Source: Daedaleopsis sinensis
Taxonomy: Eukaryota > Basidiomycota > Agaricomycetes > Polyporales > Polyporaceae
Direction: 5' to 3'
Length of the DNA: 64,000 nt
Assembly (NCBI GenBank): GCA_033807695.1
Contig: CM066303.1
Coordinates: 744,001 to 808,000, forward strand
The translations under genes were made by a program, and so were the position numbers. Shown here one piece after another: positions 1 through 12,368 of the stretch; position 1 is the first letter of the stretch, and every line of letters begins with the position of its first letter. A model generated the notes under the pieces. The model worked only from the letters and a program-made list of their open reading frames with translations. It had not been told where the DNA came from and did no database searches.

Positions 1-109
1 CTCAGCGCTCAGGCCTCAGGCTTCAGGGGTGCAACGTATGCAATGATCACCAAATCGTCCCCGATGCCGAGATCGCGGACCAGTAGCCCACTCACATCCT
101 GTTTATAGA

Positions 110-1440
110 TCGCGCATGCGCATGCTACCTGCCAGCACTCGTCCGAAGGATCTACCCCGGCCCTGGCAGGTCGCACACCGTACGTCTCCCCGGCCTTCTT
201 TCTGTCGCCCATTTACTCAGGCTGATGGCAGTACGACATGCAACCACTCCGCCGGCCGCATTCTCACCCGCGGCCCTGGTCTCCCCGTCGCCGAGGCGAC
301 CGCTCGCCCGAGTGCGCCGGGATCTGTTACGACACCCAGGCCGCAGTACGGGCGCCCGCCGCCGCCGCGCATTGCTAGAATCTGGGGATTGTCATGCGAC
401 TTGGACGGCTACGAGGTTTCTTCCCTCGGCGTTCCTGCATTCGGCCGTCGTCTGCGACGAGACTACGGGCGAGTGGCGAACGATGCGTCATGTGCGGATG
501 GGTTCGCCATGCCTAATGCACTCACGAAGAAAGTCCGCGTACAGCGAATCAAGAGGCTTTAAGGAGGTTGCGACACGGGCGATACAGGTGATGCAGGTGG
601 ACTCCGACGTTCATCGAGTTGCACGGCGTGCACGGGTATCTGATATCGTCCATCATGAGACCGACAAGCTTGAACAAGCGGATGGACCCAGGACGAGTGC
701 TGACCGTGTGGGCAGCTTCGCGACCCGGATCCGTCTTGCGGCCAATGTCGTCGACGCTGTGCGTGCAGCATGCCCCTAGACATCTCACATGCGGCTCATC
801 TCCCGGTAATCGCCCGTTTGCTTCCATACGCCACGCGGTGCTCACTGCGAACTCTATTAATGTCTTACTAGTGGCACTTGGGGACGGAGTGGTTCGAGGA
901 CATGTTCGCATACGTGCGTATTCTAGAGGGGCACGATGCTGCTTCGATCGATACACCTTGGGGCGTGAGGCTCAAGGCTAGGTACCGCCCCATGAACAAG
1001 ATCAGGGTTACAAGGTGCCGCCCGCGGCAGCCATCAAGAAGGCTGTCGGGGACAACCACCTCGTGTCTGCTCTCGGAAAAATCAGCGAAGGAAAACCCGC
1101 AGTTTCGCGCAGAACCTGCTCCACAAGGCGTGTGTTCGCTGATAACCCTTTTACCTACCCCGCGCGCAGTGGCTGATCTGTCGGTACCTTGTGATTGACA
1201 TTTTGTTGGGCAGGCGGACATGATTTTCCGCGAGAGACTGTTCATCAAGAACCGTGAGCCGGTGGCGTGGGGCAGTTGGCAGAAGACCTGGGTGTGAAGA
1301 TACCTAAAGTCGTTCTGAGCAAGTCGGCGTAGAGAAGATCACAAGCAAAGGACGACGTCTCGAAGGACGCAACAGAACACGTCTCGCCTTTTGGATCATC
1401 AACGTGTCCGTCAAGGCGCTCCTCCAAAGGCCCCTTGCCG
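110..1440 (+). pseudogene. Decayed Old Yellow Enzyme (NADH:flavin oxidoreductase), copy 1
   Basis: Fragments of an OYE/YqjM-type flavin oxidoreductase can be followed across all three plus frames. They match the second copy at 10634-11866 in order: an ILTRGPGL-like segment near 260-290, a HGVHGYLISS segment near 620, a GTEWFED segment near 880, and a KVPPAAAIKKAVGDN segment near 1015. Stops and frameshifts separate nearly every block, so it cannot make a flavoenzyme. Sequence that looks like an old intron (around 120-230) is also shared with copy 2, so the two arose by DNA duplication rather than retroposition. This copy keeps C-terminal segments that copy 2 lacks. The family assignment is secure; the substrate is unknown. 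Confidence 0.7.
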
Positions 1441-1620
1441 TCGAGCTACCCGTTCTGATGGAGGCGAGGAACAGGAAAGAGCTGACACATGTATATACAC
1501 CGGCCACAACTAGCTATACCCGGCAGCGTGCTCGGTAGGTCGAGCGGTCGATAAACTGTCTTTCAATTGTTCGTGTTCATAATCGAACGAATCATCGTCC
1601 AGAATAGCAATGTGAGTCCA

Positions 1621-4225
1621 TTACACTTCTGCCTTCCCCTCGTTCGATCCTGTACGCAACTGTTCCATATCTTCTAGCGTCGACCGCGACATATCGTCTC
1701 TGTCGTCCACCACGTCCTCCATGTCTCGCGGCAGAATGATGTTGAGTACAGATGCAACGACGCCCGCGGCCAGGACTGCAAGCGGAGCAGGGTCAGCACA
1801 CGACACTCATTATGGTCATCGCAAAAAACCTACACGGGGTGCTGAGGATGATCGTGATGGAGTTGAAGAAACCCTGGAGGCCGCTGCTCGGGTTCTCGAC
1901 GCCGTCGAACAGGTGAGTGAAGATATCGGGCACAAGCACGTCCGCGAGCCCGAACGAGAGCGCGGCGGCGAGCACGAACCGGTCGCGGCGTGTGAACTGC
2001 GCGTACGACAGCACGCGCACGCCGGAGACCTATTGGAATACGAGTGGACAACAGACGCGTCAACATGGCGGCTAGGTCGACGAGGATGGCCAGAGGGGTG
2101 CGTACCGCTACCGAGGCGAAGAGGAACGTTGTCACGCCTCCGAGGACAGAGTTTGGGACTGGTAGAGACGACGGGGGTGAGAATGTATGCGTGCGATGCG
2201 GACCAGGCTGATGCACGATACCCACTAGCCAGGAAAAATCCACTGATCTTGCCCAGGATGCCAAACAGGATGAGGAATACACAGCACCAGCGGCCCGCGG
2301 AACGGTTGGCGCAGCGCGTGATGGCAATCACGCCGTTGTTCTAAAACGTTTGCGTCAGCAGCGAGTACACGGCATCGAGGGAGGTACGGCTGCGAAGTCG
2401 AACCTGAGCGAAAATCGACAGAGGGGTGACGGTAAACAACGCCGAAAGGAAGCCACCGAGGCCGTCACTCTGCAACCAGCACATTCGTTAGACCGTCACG
2501 GTGCACGAAGATCAGGAGGAGCTACCCACCAAAATGCCTCCTTGCACTCGCGAGTCGAACTCGATTCCGTCCACCGGGAGGCGAGATACCTCGGCGGATG
2601 CGGTGATGTCGCCCGTTGCTTCCATCGCTAATGATACTGAAGAAGTTCGATCAGACCTTGAAGGCTGAGCTCGAACGGAGATGAGACACACCATACACCG
2701 CGAGCACTATTGCGGAATCATAGGTGAGATATAGATCATGCCATCCGGTTGGCTGGAGACTCACTGGGAAGGATAGCAGGTGGATATACACTAATTTTAA
2801 ACGTATGCACCCTATGCGGCGGTCAGCAGCACCCCAGGCTACTTCACAGAGCGCGCACTTACCAAAGGAATGTGATAGCCGGTGCAGACTGGATGCTTGA
2901 CCCGTCGATGTACCCTGCTGCGCCCGCGACGATACAGCCGACGGCGAGGCCGACGATGATGCTGATGTTCTTCAGGAAAGGAGAGCCGAAGAGCTCGGTG
3001 AGGATGATGCTGATAAACGAGAGGAAGCCGAGGCCAATGAACTGCGGCGAGCCCCAGGGGAGCGGCCGCGGTGCGAAGGTGGTCGGGCAGAGCTGGAAGA
3101 TGCCGCTGGTGGGGAAGTTCTGGCACCCATTCGATCCGCCTCCCCAGTCGAGCGCGCCGGAATCGCCCACAAGGGAGGTCCCGATGAGCAAGATAACGGT
3201 ACCTATACTCGTATCAGCGGTCGGAGACAAATGGTGTCACACGCGCAGGTGCGTACCCGTGACGATTGGAGGGAAGATTCGCTTGAGGATACGCGGCGGG
3301 AGGAAAGCCAGGCCGATTTCAAGGAATGAACAAATGAGAGATGTTCCTGTTCTCCGGGTTGAGTCATGTCCTGATAGGTAGGTATGAGCGAGACTGACGT
3401 ACCTAGGACTTTCCCGTATGCGTCCGGGCAAGGGTCGCGCGTGATGGTGCCGTCCGGAGCGGTGCTCGAGGAGCAAGTACCATCGCGATACATGGCGTCA
3501 AATATCTTTCACAGGTATGAGCGAAGGGGAGGGTGTGACAATACGGTGGATATGTGCTTACGCCATTTGCGGTAGAGAGCGTGGAGAAGCTCGTTCCAAC
3601 GACTGTGGAAATCGTCACCACCGAGGCTAGAACCACAATCAAAAGGCTAGTACGTACCTGATATGAGTCCTGTTCCCAGATAATATCCACCGAATAGCCG
3701 AATACGGGACATCTGGACCAGACTCAGAATACCTGCGGTGGTATTTGTGACGAGCCCTTGATCAACAGCAACAGACACGCACCACATCCAATTAATGACG
3801 CAGAAATCATGTACGCCGATGTCGCGCTATCGAGGTTAAGAGCGCTTGCGAATATTATCGGCGGGGTAATAAGGCCTATAACAATTGACGGAGCAATTGA
3901 ATACAAAGGGTCGGAAAGTGAGAAGACCTGAACTCGTACCGGCAAGCATAGCGAGCGCATGCTGAAAGCCCGTGAAGATCGCTAGAGTAAGAGGGAGTTC
4001 CGCATCCAGTGCATAGAACGGCGGGGGGCGTTTGCGGCCTCCGGCGAAGGGTAGAGTGGGAAGACAAAGCCAGGCATAGTCGTAGTCTCCGAGCCAGCCA
4101 CGTCGAGTGGTCAGTTTCTTCTTGATGAACGCCGCACGAGCACCAAAGCCTTGGCGAGCTTCTAGAGAAGGGATCGCCTTTGGCTGGGAGTGGTGCACAG
4201 GGGACTCGAAGCTAGGGGACGCCAT
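1621..4225 (-). CDS. Uric acid/xanthine permease (NCS2/UapA-like), 15 exons
   Basis: Proton-coupled plasma-membrane purine transporter of the NCS2 (nucleobase-ascorbate) family. Exons on the minus strand: 4225-3940, 3875-3783, 3732-3658, 3602-3562, 3505-3403, 3346-3257, 3202-2863, 2811-2765, 2706-2692, 2636-2530, 2469-2404, 2340-2226, 2158-2106, 2029-1834, 1775-1621. All junctions are GT-AG with matching phase, giving 593 aa, close to the usual 570-600. Visible hallmarks are GFQHALAMLAG in TM1, with the QH pair, and QNNGVIAITR, which fits the family signature [QEP]NxGxxxxT[RKG]. The latter is formed across an exon junction. The C-terminus ILPRDMEDVV is also typical. Start chosen at MASPSFES. 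One exon is only 15 nt. No frameshift or internal stop is seen, so it is probably functional although it is next to an OYE pseudogene. Xanthine/urate specificity is inferred from family resemblance. Confidence 0.88.
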
Positions 4226-4325
4226 TAGGCAGAGGAAGGCGAGAGGGATCAGGGAAGCAGTGATTCGTGAAGCACTCACTTCGGAGATTTGAGTGACCTG
4301 TGCATGGTACACTACGAATGCTTCC

Positions 4326-5725
4326 ATTGATCGGACGCACTAGTACGTGCAACTGATCATGAAGAGCACCTCGGGGAGCTCCGTGTACTACGCAGACCCC
4401 GAAACGTCCTCCCGCCGCGCTGGAGCCTGAGACCGCGCAGATCCTGGCACATGTACCACGTACTTATGCGACGTTGTGCAATTTTGTGCTGTTGTATTTC
4501 AGCGCTTGAACTTTTAGCTCTTCCGAGTCCAGCTGAGTAAGCACCGTATGTCTCTGATACGGCCCCATCCCCGATTCTCCGTAGATCCCCGTGTTGCCCC
4601 GTGTTCTCATCTTTTCTCAGTCTCTAGAGGTCTCTATTCGCAACGTTGCCAACAGATGCTTCGCTACTTATATACATGTGTACCAATCTCTTGGTGCTTT
4701 TACGGCAATCTATGATATTCCCAGACCTGTCCACACTGCCACTTCTCTGCCTTACGACATCCCGATCGGAGTTAGCGTTAATTATAACATTCCTCTTGTA
4801 GACACTCCTTGGACACATCCACTGGTCGTACAAGTACTGCGCGCGAAGTATTAAAAGTTAACGTGCATAGAGTTACGAAGAGCTACTGATATGTGCCATA
4901 CTCACAGCCTTGTCTCCTGTGCATCGTAGCTGAGAGCATCATCATTCATCATGGCAATCGGGACGTCAACGAGTTGAAAGGAGAACTCGTCAACTGTTAC
5001 CAGTGATATCGACTGCGCGTCGTTCACATGCCAACTCATTTGAAGTAGTAGTGACGAGGTCACTGCTCACGTCCGAAATAGCCGGTGGCTTGGTGCCTGC
5101 GAATGGTATGGTATGAGATGGTATGTCACCGTAGGTGCAGAGTACACAAGCCGGCAGCCTGGTTACGGTCCCGATGTAAGCCTCGTACAGCGGGTCAGTA
5201 GCCTCTTGCTCCGGAGCGCGAGGACACGCTGTCGCACTCCACGATACTCCACGACGCTCATGCGGTTTAAAAACATACTAGCCTAGAGCTGTGTCGGTCG
5301 AGTGATGGGTCGATCGACGGCATGACAAGACTCGATCGCTGCAGTGCTTCGGTGATAATCAGTTGGTAGTTCCAGTCAGGTTTCAGTACTAGTGCTCTCA
5401 GAGCGGTTGCTTCGGGATCTACCTGCCAGCCCGAACCGGCAACGGCCAACACACATGGTGATAAGTAATGGTACGGCGACGCGCCGTCTACCGAACGATG
5501 GATTAAATATCAAGACCCGTGAGTGATACAGTAGGGCATAATACGATACACACGCAATACGATACAAGATGATGCAGTCTAACTAAAACAAAGTCCCTCC
5601 ATAGTCTGAGAATGCATGATGACACTCGTCAGCAAAATAGACGCGACCGAATTACCGACGCAGAGTCCGGAGCGAGCGTAAGATACGGATAGCTGTCAGA
5701 AATGGCGAGCAGGCCTGTGTTCTGG
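4326..5725. other. Intergenic region with no supported gene
   Basis: About 1.4 kb between the permease start and the stop codon of the DUF6534 gene. Open frames here are short and show no recognisable domain or convincing splice pattern. The first part is presumably the permease promoter; no clear TATA or CCAAT arrangement could be assigned. Confidence 0.5.
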
Positions 5726-7479
5726 CTAGACAGCATGTGCAACCATGCTGTTTTCGAATTGCTTCGAGTCCGTCGACATCTGCACAGTACGACAGGCGTC
5801 AGCTTCATCGTCCAAAGCAGGCATATATATATCACTCACCCCCATGTCGTGCATCTCGTGGTCCGACTCCGTGTGTTGGAGGACTTCGACGCGGATTTGT
5901 CTACCTCCTTGGGAGGTTGTGGGGAGCCTGAATTGCGAGCCCATGCTCGTGCCGCCGTGTGAGGACATCTCGAGCGATTTGCGGGACGGAAGTCGTCGGT
6001 TATTCAGGACTGCGATCAAGCAGTTGGAGTAGCTGTGGTCACGCAAGCGATCAGTCAATAAGGTTCGAGGGGTTATCGAGAGTAGAATTAGCCTCACAGT
6101 TTTCCAATTATGGCAGTACTTCAAGGCGCAGGCGAAGTTAGTACACGTTAAATGAGATAAATAGGCGGAGACTCACGGAGGTACAACGAGTGTGGGGTGT
6201 TGCTAATATCGAGAGCGAGTGAGACTCGGAGTGGAGCAAATATGCTGCAGCAGACAGTCGACTTACAGGAAATCCGAGGTATAAGCCCAGCCCTATTATC
6301 GCGACACCAGCTGGAGCGCAACTTGAGTGTCGTGTTCGAGCATGAACAAGAAGGCAGGGATCGTACCGGTTAGCATATTAGTCTCGACTGTGATCTGCAC
6401 GATGCGGTCTATCACGCCTTTCGCCGCGAGGGGGTTCGTGCGCGCGCGAAGGAGCTATCCGAACAAAGACAGTTCAATATTTTGCCGTGAAAGGACTGCT
6501 AAATGAACTAACCGTATAACTCAAGACCGCGGTGATCATGATATCAGCAACAACGCCCGCGACGAGCCATGTCTGAGTATGGTGTCGGTTATGTCAGCGG
6601 GGCTGACGGCATCAACAAGTGCGGGCGCCTATCACTGACCGTCTGTTGGGCCACCTCCTCGACGCTGATCAGCGAGAGGCGGCCACCTTGAAACGCCTAG
6701 AAGCGGTCTAAGATATACGCGGTTAGACAGATAAAAACTCCACGCACTTTGACGGCAGTCGCGATGCCCGCCCCGCACTGAGTGAGAGACACCTAGTTTA
6801 TGCGGAGTCAGACTGTGTGGGCCCGGCGGAGACAAGAGCAAAGCACGCACGATAAAGATGAGGATCGGGAACACTAGAGATTGACCGAGGACCCATATGC
6901 GCCAGCAGTAAAATATCTGCACGATTGTGGTGATGATCGCGTCCAGGAAGGGGACGTCCCAGGAGTTGAGGAAGGTATCGTCGAGCTGCGCCATGTTTCC
7001 GAAGCCGAAGACGAACCAGTGGAACGCGTCGGCAGTCACCAGACATGTCTGTAACACGTCCAAGAGGAAGAGGCCGTAGACTGTTGCGCAATACGGTCAA
7101 GACGGGTCAAGGGCGGGCGTATGCGTGAAGTTACCTAGGAACCGGATTGCCCGCTGATCGTGTTCGAAGGTCTGGTAGTAGAAATCTGAGAACGTTGTGA
7201 TTAGTGGCGATGGTGACATGCATGTAGTAGCCCGACTTACACAGCTGGACAACCAGGACACCCATGAGTCCCCAGTTGAGACAGATCCCCACCATCTAGC
7301 CAAGGAGAGGACTAGTCAGCGCGAAAGCAAGACCACGTTCATACTAAAGTAGTTTACCGCCGGTCCTGTTCTGAGAGATTGTCAGGTTCTCTCGTGTATG
7401 CGCAGCTCGAACGTGTCACTCACATGAACGCAATGTCTGCCGGGATAGCAGGAAGCACCGGCAAAACGTGATCGCCCAT
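5726..7479 (-). CDS. DUF6534-type multi-pass membrane protein, 13 exons
   Basis: Basidiomycete integral membrane protein of the DUF6534 type; molecular role unknown. Exons on the minus strand: 7479-7424, 7370-7358, 7295-7241, 7185-7135, 7080-6851, 6792-6748, 6696-6640, 6572-6513, 6454-6367, 6310-6267, 6202-6177, 6118-6098, 6032-5726. Every junction is GT-AG and phases close to 350 aa. Typical features are NWGLMGVLVVQL, DVLQTCLVTADAFHWFVFGFG, a WDVPFLDAIITTIVQIFYCWRI helix, ARTNPLAAKGVIDRIVQITVETNMLT, IIGKLYSNCLIAVLNNR, and then a hydrophilic tail. About seven hydrophobic segments are visible, with the C-terminus likely cytosolic. Exons of 13, 21 and 26 nt are unusually small. No disabling change was found. 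Confidence 0.85.
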
Positions 7480-7599
7480 GGTTGCGCCAACGAATTGCAG
7501 AGGGTCGGGACACTGGAGAGAGACGGCGGTCGCGGATGTGCTGTGACGCGCCCGAACGCGCCGTGTTGTCTATAAGTACCTGGAGATTATTCACGCGAT

Positions 7600-8645
7600 A
7601 CTAAGAATATCCTTGTTCTGTGTTCGCGAAGTGCGATAATGAAACATGACTTGGCCAGCCTAAGAGACGAGCCGAGATGAACGCCCTGACCGTTCCCGGG
7701 GTACGGATTCCCATGAGGCGATACGGCAAACCACAGAAGACATGTCAGGACTCAGAGCTGTGTCAGAGTGTGCAAACTTCGTGCAAACTTCAAAAATCTG
7801 GTGCAAAGCATCAGTGGGACCTTGGACTGAGGGAACATTAATGGTCAATAGTACGTCGCTTCAGCACGATGCTTACCTCGAACAAAGCAGTCTCAGAACG
7901 GCGCTGAAACACTGATTTTTCGCTGATTGCACCGATCACGGGTAGTCACTAGTCACTAGTGCCATAGCTACTCCACACTAGTACTAGAGCCAGGTCCACG
8001 AGTAGCCGCTTATCGCGGCGCACTAGAGGCAGCCGTGTAGCTCCGTGTGGTCCTCCTCTGATATCATAGCACTGGTCCTCGTGGCGCTAGCAAGTTCATT
8101 TTCAAACACCCCTCCGGCCACCCCCGCGGCTGGTGCCCGTGGTCTCGTGGATGGATGGAAGTTGGACAGACGTACCGTATACATACTTCATCGACGTCGA
8201 CTTGTTCGTGTTGAAGCCCTCGAGTCGTACAAGGGGTTGACTAGACTCGGGCTGCCATATGTACGGTACAAGTCGCTGTTTCATATGCAAAGAAGTTTTG
8301 GTCGCACTCCTGGAAGCCGTAAGCAAGAGCTAGGAACCTTTGAAAACAACAAGAACCTCTGTTCCATGAGCGATCTCGATCAGATGGCAAGCTGGGAGGA
8401 GGAGGAGGATGGTATTTGGTCCAGGTCAGACTTAGAGCAGATAGTAAGTAGAGTGTGACATGAGTAGTGCGCTAAGCGCCAAGGAGTTGTGACGTGGCTT
8501 ACTCTGGCCTACTGTGTAACGTGTAACGCCGACCCGAACATGTCCGAGTCTTTCCGAGTCGGAGCGATTTGCGAGCAATCGACCTAGCCGTGACGATAAC
8601 ATTGACTCTGCTGGCTTGACTTGAAGTTGCGACCGTGGTCACTCT
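7600..8645. other. Intergenic region with no supported gene
   Basis: One open frame at 8045-8458 (137 codons, plus strand) starts with a short hydrophobic stretch and ends in an acidic region. It shows no recognised domain, and I see no supporting introns or neighbours. Nothing else is visible apart from ordinary AT/GC-mixed spacer. Confidence 0.4.
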
Positions 8646-8917
8646 CACCGGGGGCATTGAGCAATGTAACGAGCAGTTACATCGCGGTCACATCGTGGTC
8701 AAAATCCACATGTATCTCGCGTGTATCATGGTGCAGCATGCTGAAAATTTAAAATGTTTCCGGGTTTTTGTGTTACATCCTGGATACATTTCAAATGTGG
8801 CATGTAACCACGATGTATCCAGCATGGAACACATTGACAAAGGAAAGTATTATTTGGATTATGATTACGCTATAATCACAATGGAACGACTCGTTACATT
8901 GGTCAATGCCCCCGGTG
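8646..8917. mobile_element. 272 bp MITE with CACCGGGGG termini and TCT target duplication
   Basis: Terminal inverted repeats begin CACCGGGGGCATTGA at 8646 and end with the reverse complement at 8917. The similarity continues inward for about 28 bp with one or two mismatches. Direct TCT triplets (8643-8645 and 8918-8920) flank it as a 3 bp target-site duplication. The interior is AT-rich and carries several TGTTACAT/TGTTCCAT/TACATC-like motifs in both orientations, which look like subterminal transposase sites. CAC termini plus a 3 bp duplication fit the CACTA (CMC) superfamily. The same 15 bp terminus occurs at 35706. There is no coding capacity. Confidence 0.75.
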
Positions 8918-9242
8918 TCTCTTACCTTTATACCTAATACTGCACCAGCAAATCCGAGCTCAACCTCCGCTTCATGGTGGCGACATACGGCATGACAACT
9001 TGAACTGTCTATCCGAAGCTCGGTTGAAAGAAGGCTCTAGGTACGCCGAACGATTGTGAGCTTACCGAAGCTGTGATGAAAGACGTGCTACATTGACAAA
9101 CATTCATGCCTGCTCAAGGATTTCCAAGGCGACTACCCACCAAGTACTTCCTCTTTCAACACACCGAACTCGGAGATGGGCTCAGTTAGTAGCCTTGGAA
9201 GCGCACCGTTGCCAGTGCTCGCGACATTCAACGTAGATTATA

Positions 9243-10184
9243 CACATGGGCTTGCAAGATGCCCGGTTTCTAAACCGGTCAGACTTGCAAGCCCCAGGAA
9301 CAGTGATGCAGATCAGTGCGCCCGTCGCGCGCTCTGATGCTCATATCAGCGCGTGCCCAACGGGCCCACTAACGAGCAATAGCCGAGCCATCGCTGATGG
9401 GGCTGCCCGCCGCCTCTGCTCGCCTCTGCCCGAGTTGCGAAGAGGGAGAGCAGCAGTAGGGGGCAGACAGAGTCAGTGACATTGATGGGGAGCATGAGGA
9501 GAGGCGGGTAGAGGCAACGGGCAGCGGGGAGGCGGGAATACCAACGGCGGGAACATTAATGGCGGGGAGAACGGGCGCGTTTTCAACGCCCGACGCCCGC
9601 ATCAACGCCCGCCAGGGCCTGAATCCCCGCCCGCCACCTGCCGCCTGCCGCCCATCGCTTCCATCCTGTTCCCGCCGCCGCCTATACTCGATTGATGATT
9701 GGGAAGAGTTGCGGGGGTAGGCCGTGCGTCAGAGGTGCATCATGAGCGAGTAGAGGAGGCGGGCAGAGGTCGCGGACGGAGGCGGCGGGCGCAGCCTGCG
9801 CGGCGGCGGGGGGAAGCGATGGGCGCTGACGGGGATGGCATTGATGCCGGCAGCCGTAGGGATTGATGAACTTCATCGATGCGACGGTTCTCCCCGCCGT
9901 TGGTGTTCCCGCCTCCACCTCTGCCCGCTACCTCTACCCGCTGCCTCTCCCTCACCCAATCCCTCCCAGTCCAATAACCACACACAGAGCAGTGACAGGC
10001 GGAGGCGGCGGGCAGAGGCAGCGGGCAGACTCGTTGGTAGGAAGTCGGCTATTGCTCAATAGTGCGCCCGTCGCGCGCGCTGATGAGCATCAGCGCGCGC
10101 GACGGGCGCACTGATCTGAATCAGTGTGCCTGGGGCTTGCAAGTCCGAGCGGTTTAGAAACCGGGGAACTTGCAAGCCCATGTG
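9243..10184. mobile_element. 942 bp TA-flanked MITE/foldback element
   Basis: The ends are CACATGGGCTTGCAAG and its reverse complement. The inverted similarity runs inward for about 150 bp. It includes the GGTTT(C/A)TAAACC palindrome and a GTGCGCCCGTCGCGCGC block with hairpins of its own. TA dinucleotides lie directly outside both ends (9241-9242 and 10185-10186), as for Tc1/mariner-type insertion. The interior is GC-rich, with many GGCGGGNA/CCCGCC repeats pairing imperfectly across the centre. No transposase frame is present, so it is non-autonomous. The superfamily call rests only on the TA duplication. Confidence 0.7.
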
Positions 10185-10633
10185 TAGACGGCTCATTCAA
10201 CAAAGAACTCCGTCGACCCCGCGCCGACCATCCGTCAGTTCATGCTCGAGATCGCTGTGGTATATGACTCCTCTAGAACTATGATCATCTCATAACCAAC
10301 ATCCACCTGGCTGTCTATGCTTTACGAGAACCACTCTTGTCCGCAGCCACGCTGCCGTACACTCTCTCAGTACTGTCAGATTCCTGTCTTTCCCAACAAC
10401 CCAGCAGGTATGGAGCTTCTCAACTTACCGACTCATTACAGATTCTCCGCCTGGTGAATTTTACCGGATCTACAGGATTTGTAGGACCCTTCTTGATTGT
10501 TCTTACATCGCTCAGCCCGTCAGGACCACCCACAGAAGCTAGACCTTATGAGGCTCAGCCTTCAGCGATGATATAAAGTCGGTGAGTACTCTCCCCCTTC
10601 GCGTTCTCAGCTTCGTCTGTTGGCCGCTGTTCT

Positions 10634-11866
10634 ATGGCGAGTCCGCTGTTCAACGCTCCTGCCCCGGATGTCCCCTACTTCGTCCCTCGCCAATACCCAC
10701 CGTCAGGCACGGGTACAACCCGCAACCAGACGGCAAGCCGATACCTACGCTTTTCAAGCCTCTCAAGATTCGGGGAGTCGAGTTCCAGAACATAATCTGG
10801 GTCGATCGCTTGACTGCGTAAGGGAGCGATGTCTGCTGCGACCTCCGATTTGTTGCCAATGCCGGCCGCGGGATACCAGACTCAGGCTACTGACAGCCTG
10901 ATTATAGCTCGCGCCTCTCTGCCAGTACTCGTCCGAAGACGGCGTAATCTATCTCTGGCAGTTCGCACACCGTACGTCTTCCCGGCTCCTGTCTGTCGCC
11001 TGTTACTGATGTACAGAATGTGGCAACCAGTTGGCGGCATCCTCACCCGCGGCCCTGGTCTCTCCATCGTTGAGGCGACCGCCGTCCTCCCCGAGGGCCG
11101 CATCTCACCTGAGTGGGTCGGGATCTAGAGCGACACCCAGGCTGCGGCGTGGGCGCGCGTCGTGGAGTTCGCGCACTCGCAGAACCAGAAGATCGGCATC
11201 CAGGTCGCGCACGCCGGCCACAAGGCGTCGATGCTCGCGCCGTTCGTCCACATGGGCTGCGTCGCAGACGAGGCCGCAGGGGGGTGGCCCGACGAGGTCT
11301 ATCAGCCGGGCGCCGTGCCGTATGCGGACGGATATCCCGTGCCTAAACCGTTCACTCAGGAGGGTATCAAGCGAGTCGTGAAGGGTTTTGTGGACGCTGC
11401 GAAGCGCGCAGTGAAGGCGGGCTTCGACCTGCTTCGACGTCATCGAGGTGCACGGCGCGTACGAGTCTCTCATAAGTATCGTCTCTCATGAGCCCGACAG
11501 GCAACAAGCAGACGGACAACTACGCGGGCAGCTTTTGCGAACCGGACTCTGCTTGCAATTGAGGTCGTCGACGCGATCCGCGCAGTAATTCCGCCGACCA
11601 TACCGCTCTTCTTACGGTATGTGTTCAAGTTACTCCTTGTTTCTATATGGTGGCTTCCGAGCCGCGCTCACCGCTGCTACACCAGAGTGTCCGGGACAGA
11701 CTGGCTCGAGGATGTATTTCCGCATGAACCAAGCTGGCGCATCGAAGACACCGCAAAGCTCGCAAGCGTCCTCACTGAGCACGGTGTCGACTTGATCGAC
11801 GTATCTTCCGGCGAAAGCCACCCCAAGGCACGCTACCCGAGCCTTGGGGACACGACCGGATGACAT
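10634..11866 (+). pseudogene. Old Yellow Enzyme (YqjM-like flavin oxidoreductase), copy 2, broken and truncated
   Basis: Better preserved than copy 1. The protein begins MASPLFNAPAPDVPYF. After a frameshift near 10709 it continues with KPIPTLFKPLKIRGVEFQN, ILTRGPGLSIVEATAVLPEG, QKIGIQVAHAGHKAS, ADEAAGGWPDEVY, GIKRVVKGFVDAAKRAVKAG and GTDWLEDVFPHEPSWR. Defects are an in-frame TAG at 11126-11128 in an expected WVGIWSD context, an apparent short duplication of GCTTCGAC around 11421-11438 that shifts frame, and loss of everything after the VDLIDVSSG segment (about the last third, including the phosphate-binding part of the barrel). It cannot encode an active enzyme. It was presumably a functional NAD(P)H-dependent ene-reductase before decay. 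Confidence 0.8.
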
Positions 11867-11879
11867 CGCGCCAGACCCG

Positions 11880-12368
11880 CCCGAGCGACTGCAATCAGTC
11901 TCATAAGGGGCTGATCACTCTGGTCATACTAGATGGGCTCGACCAGTTGGGATCAAGTACGGTCATAGGCATGTACATTTTGCTGATGCTCGATGCATTT
12001 TCTGAATTTCTCACAAGGAGCGCGTGATGTGACCCCCAGCGTGACAAGCAGTCACGCCGGCTCTCGCACAAGTTGATAACAAGTTGATGATAATCTGTTG
12101 ATTGATTCTTGTTCTCGTACCGTCACCTCATCATCGTACTCCCAACTCCAAACATCATTTTCATCGCCTAAGTGTGCTCTCTCTTGTCTCCTACTCGCTT
12201 TATAGAGACGGAGAATCTCTTCAAGTTGCAGTGCCAGGCGCTTCGTGAAAAACACGTTGAAAGCTAGCAAGACTGTGCCCCCATGGAGCTGTTGGCCTTT
12301 TTGCCGTGACTTATACAAGAGCGCGAACATCGTTGAGGTGCAAGAGCAGATATTCTCCTACTACCACC
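11880..12368. other. Spacer upstream of the kinase-like gene
   Basis: No coding support. It holds the presumptive promoter and 5' UTR of the gene starting at 12369; the start codon sits in a good ACCACCATGG context. No TATA box could be assigned with confidence. Confidence 0.4.
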
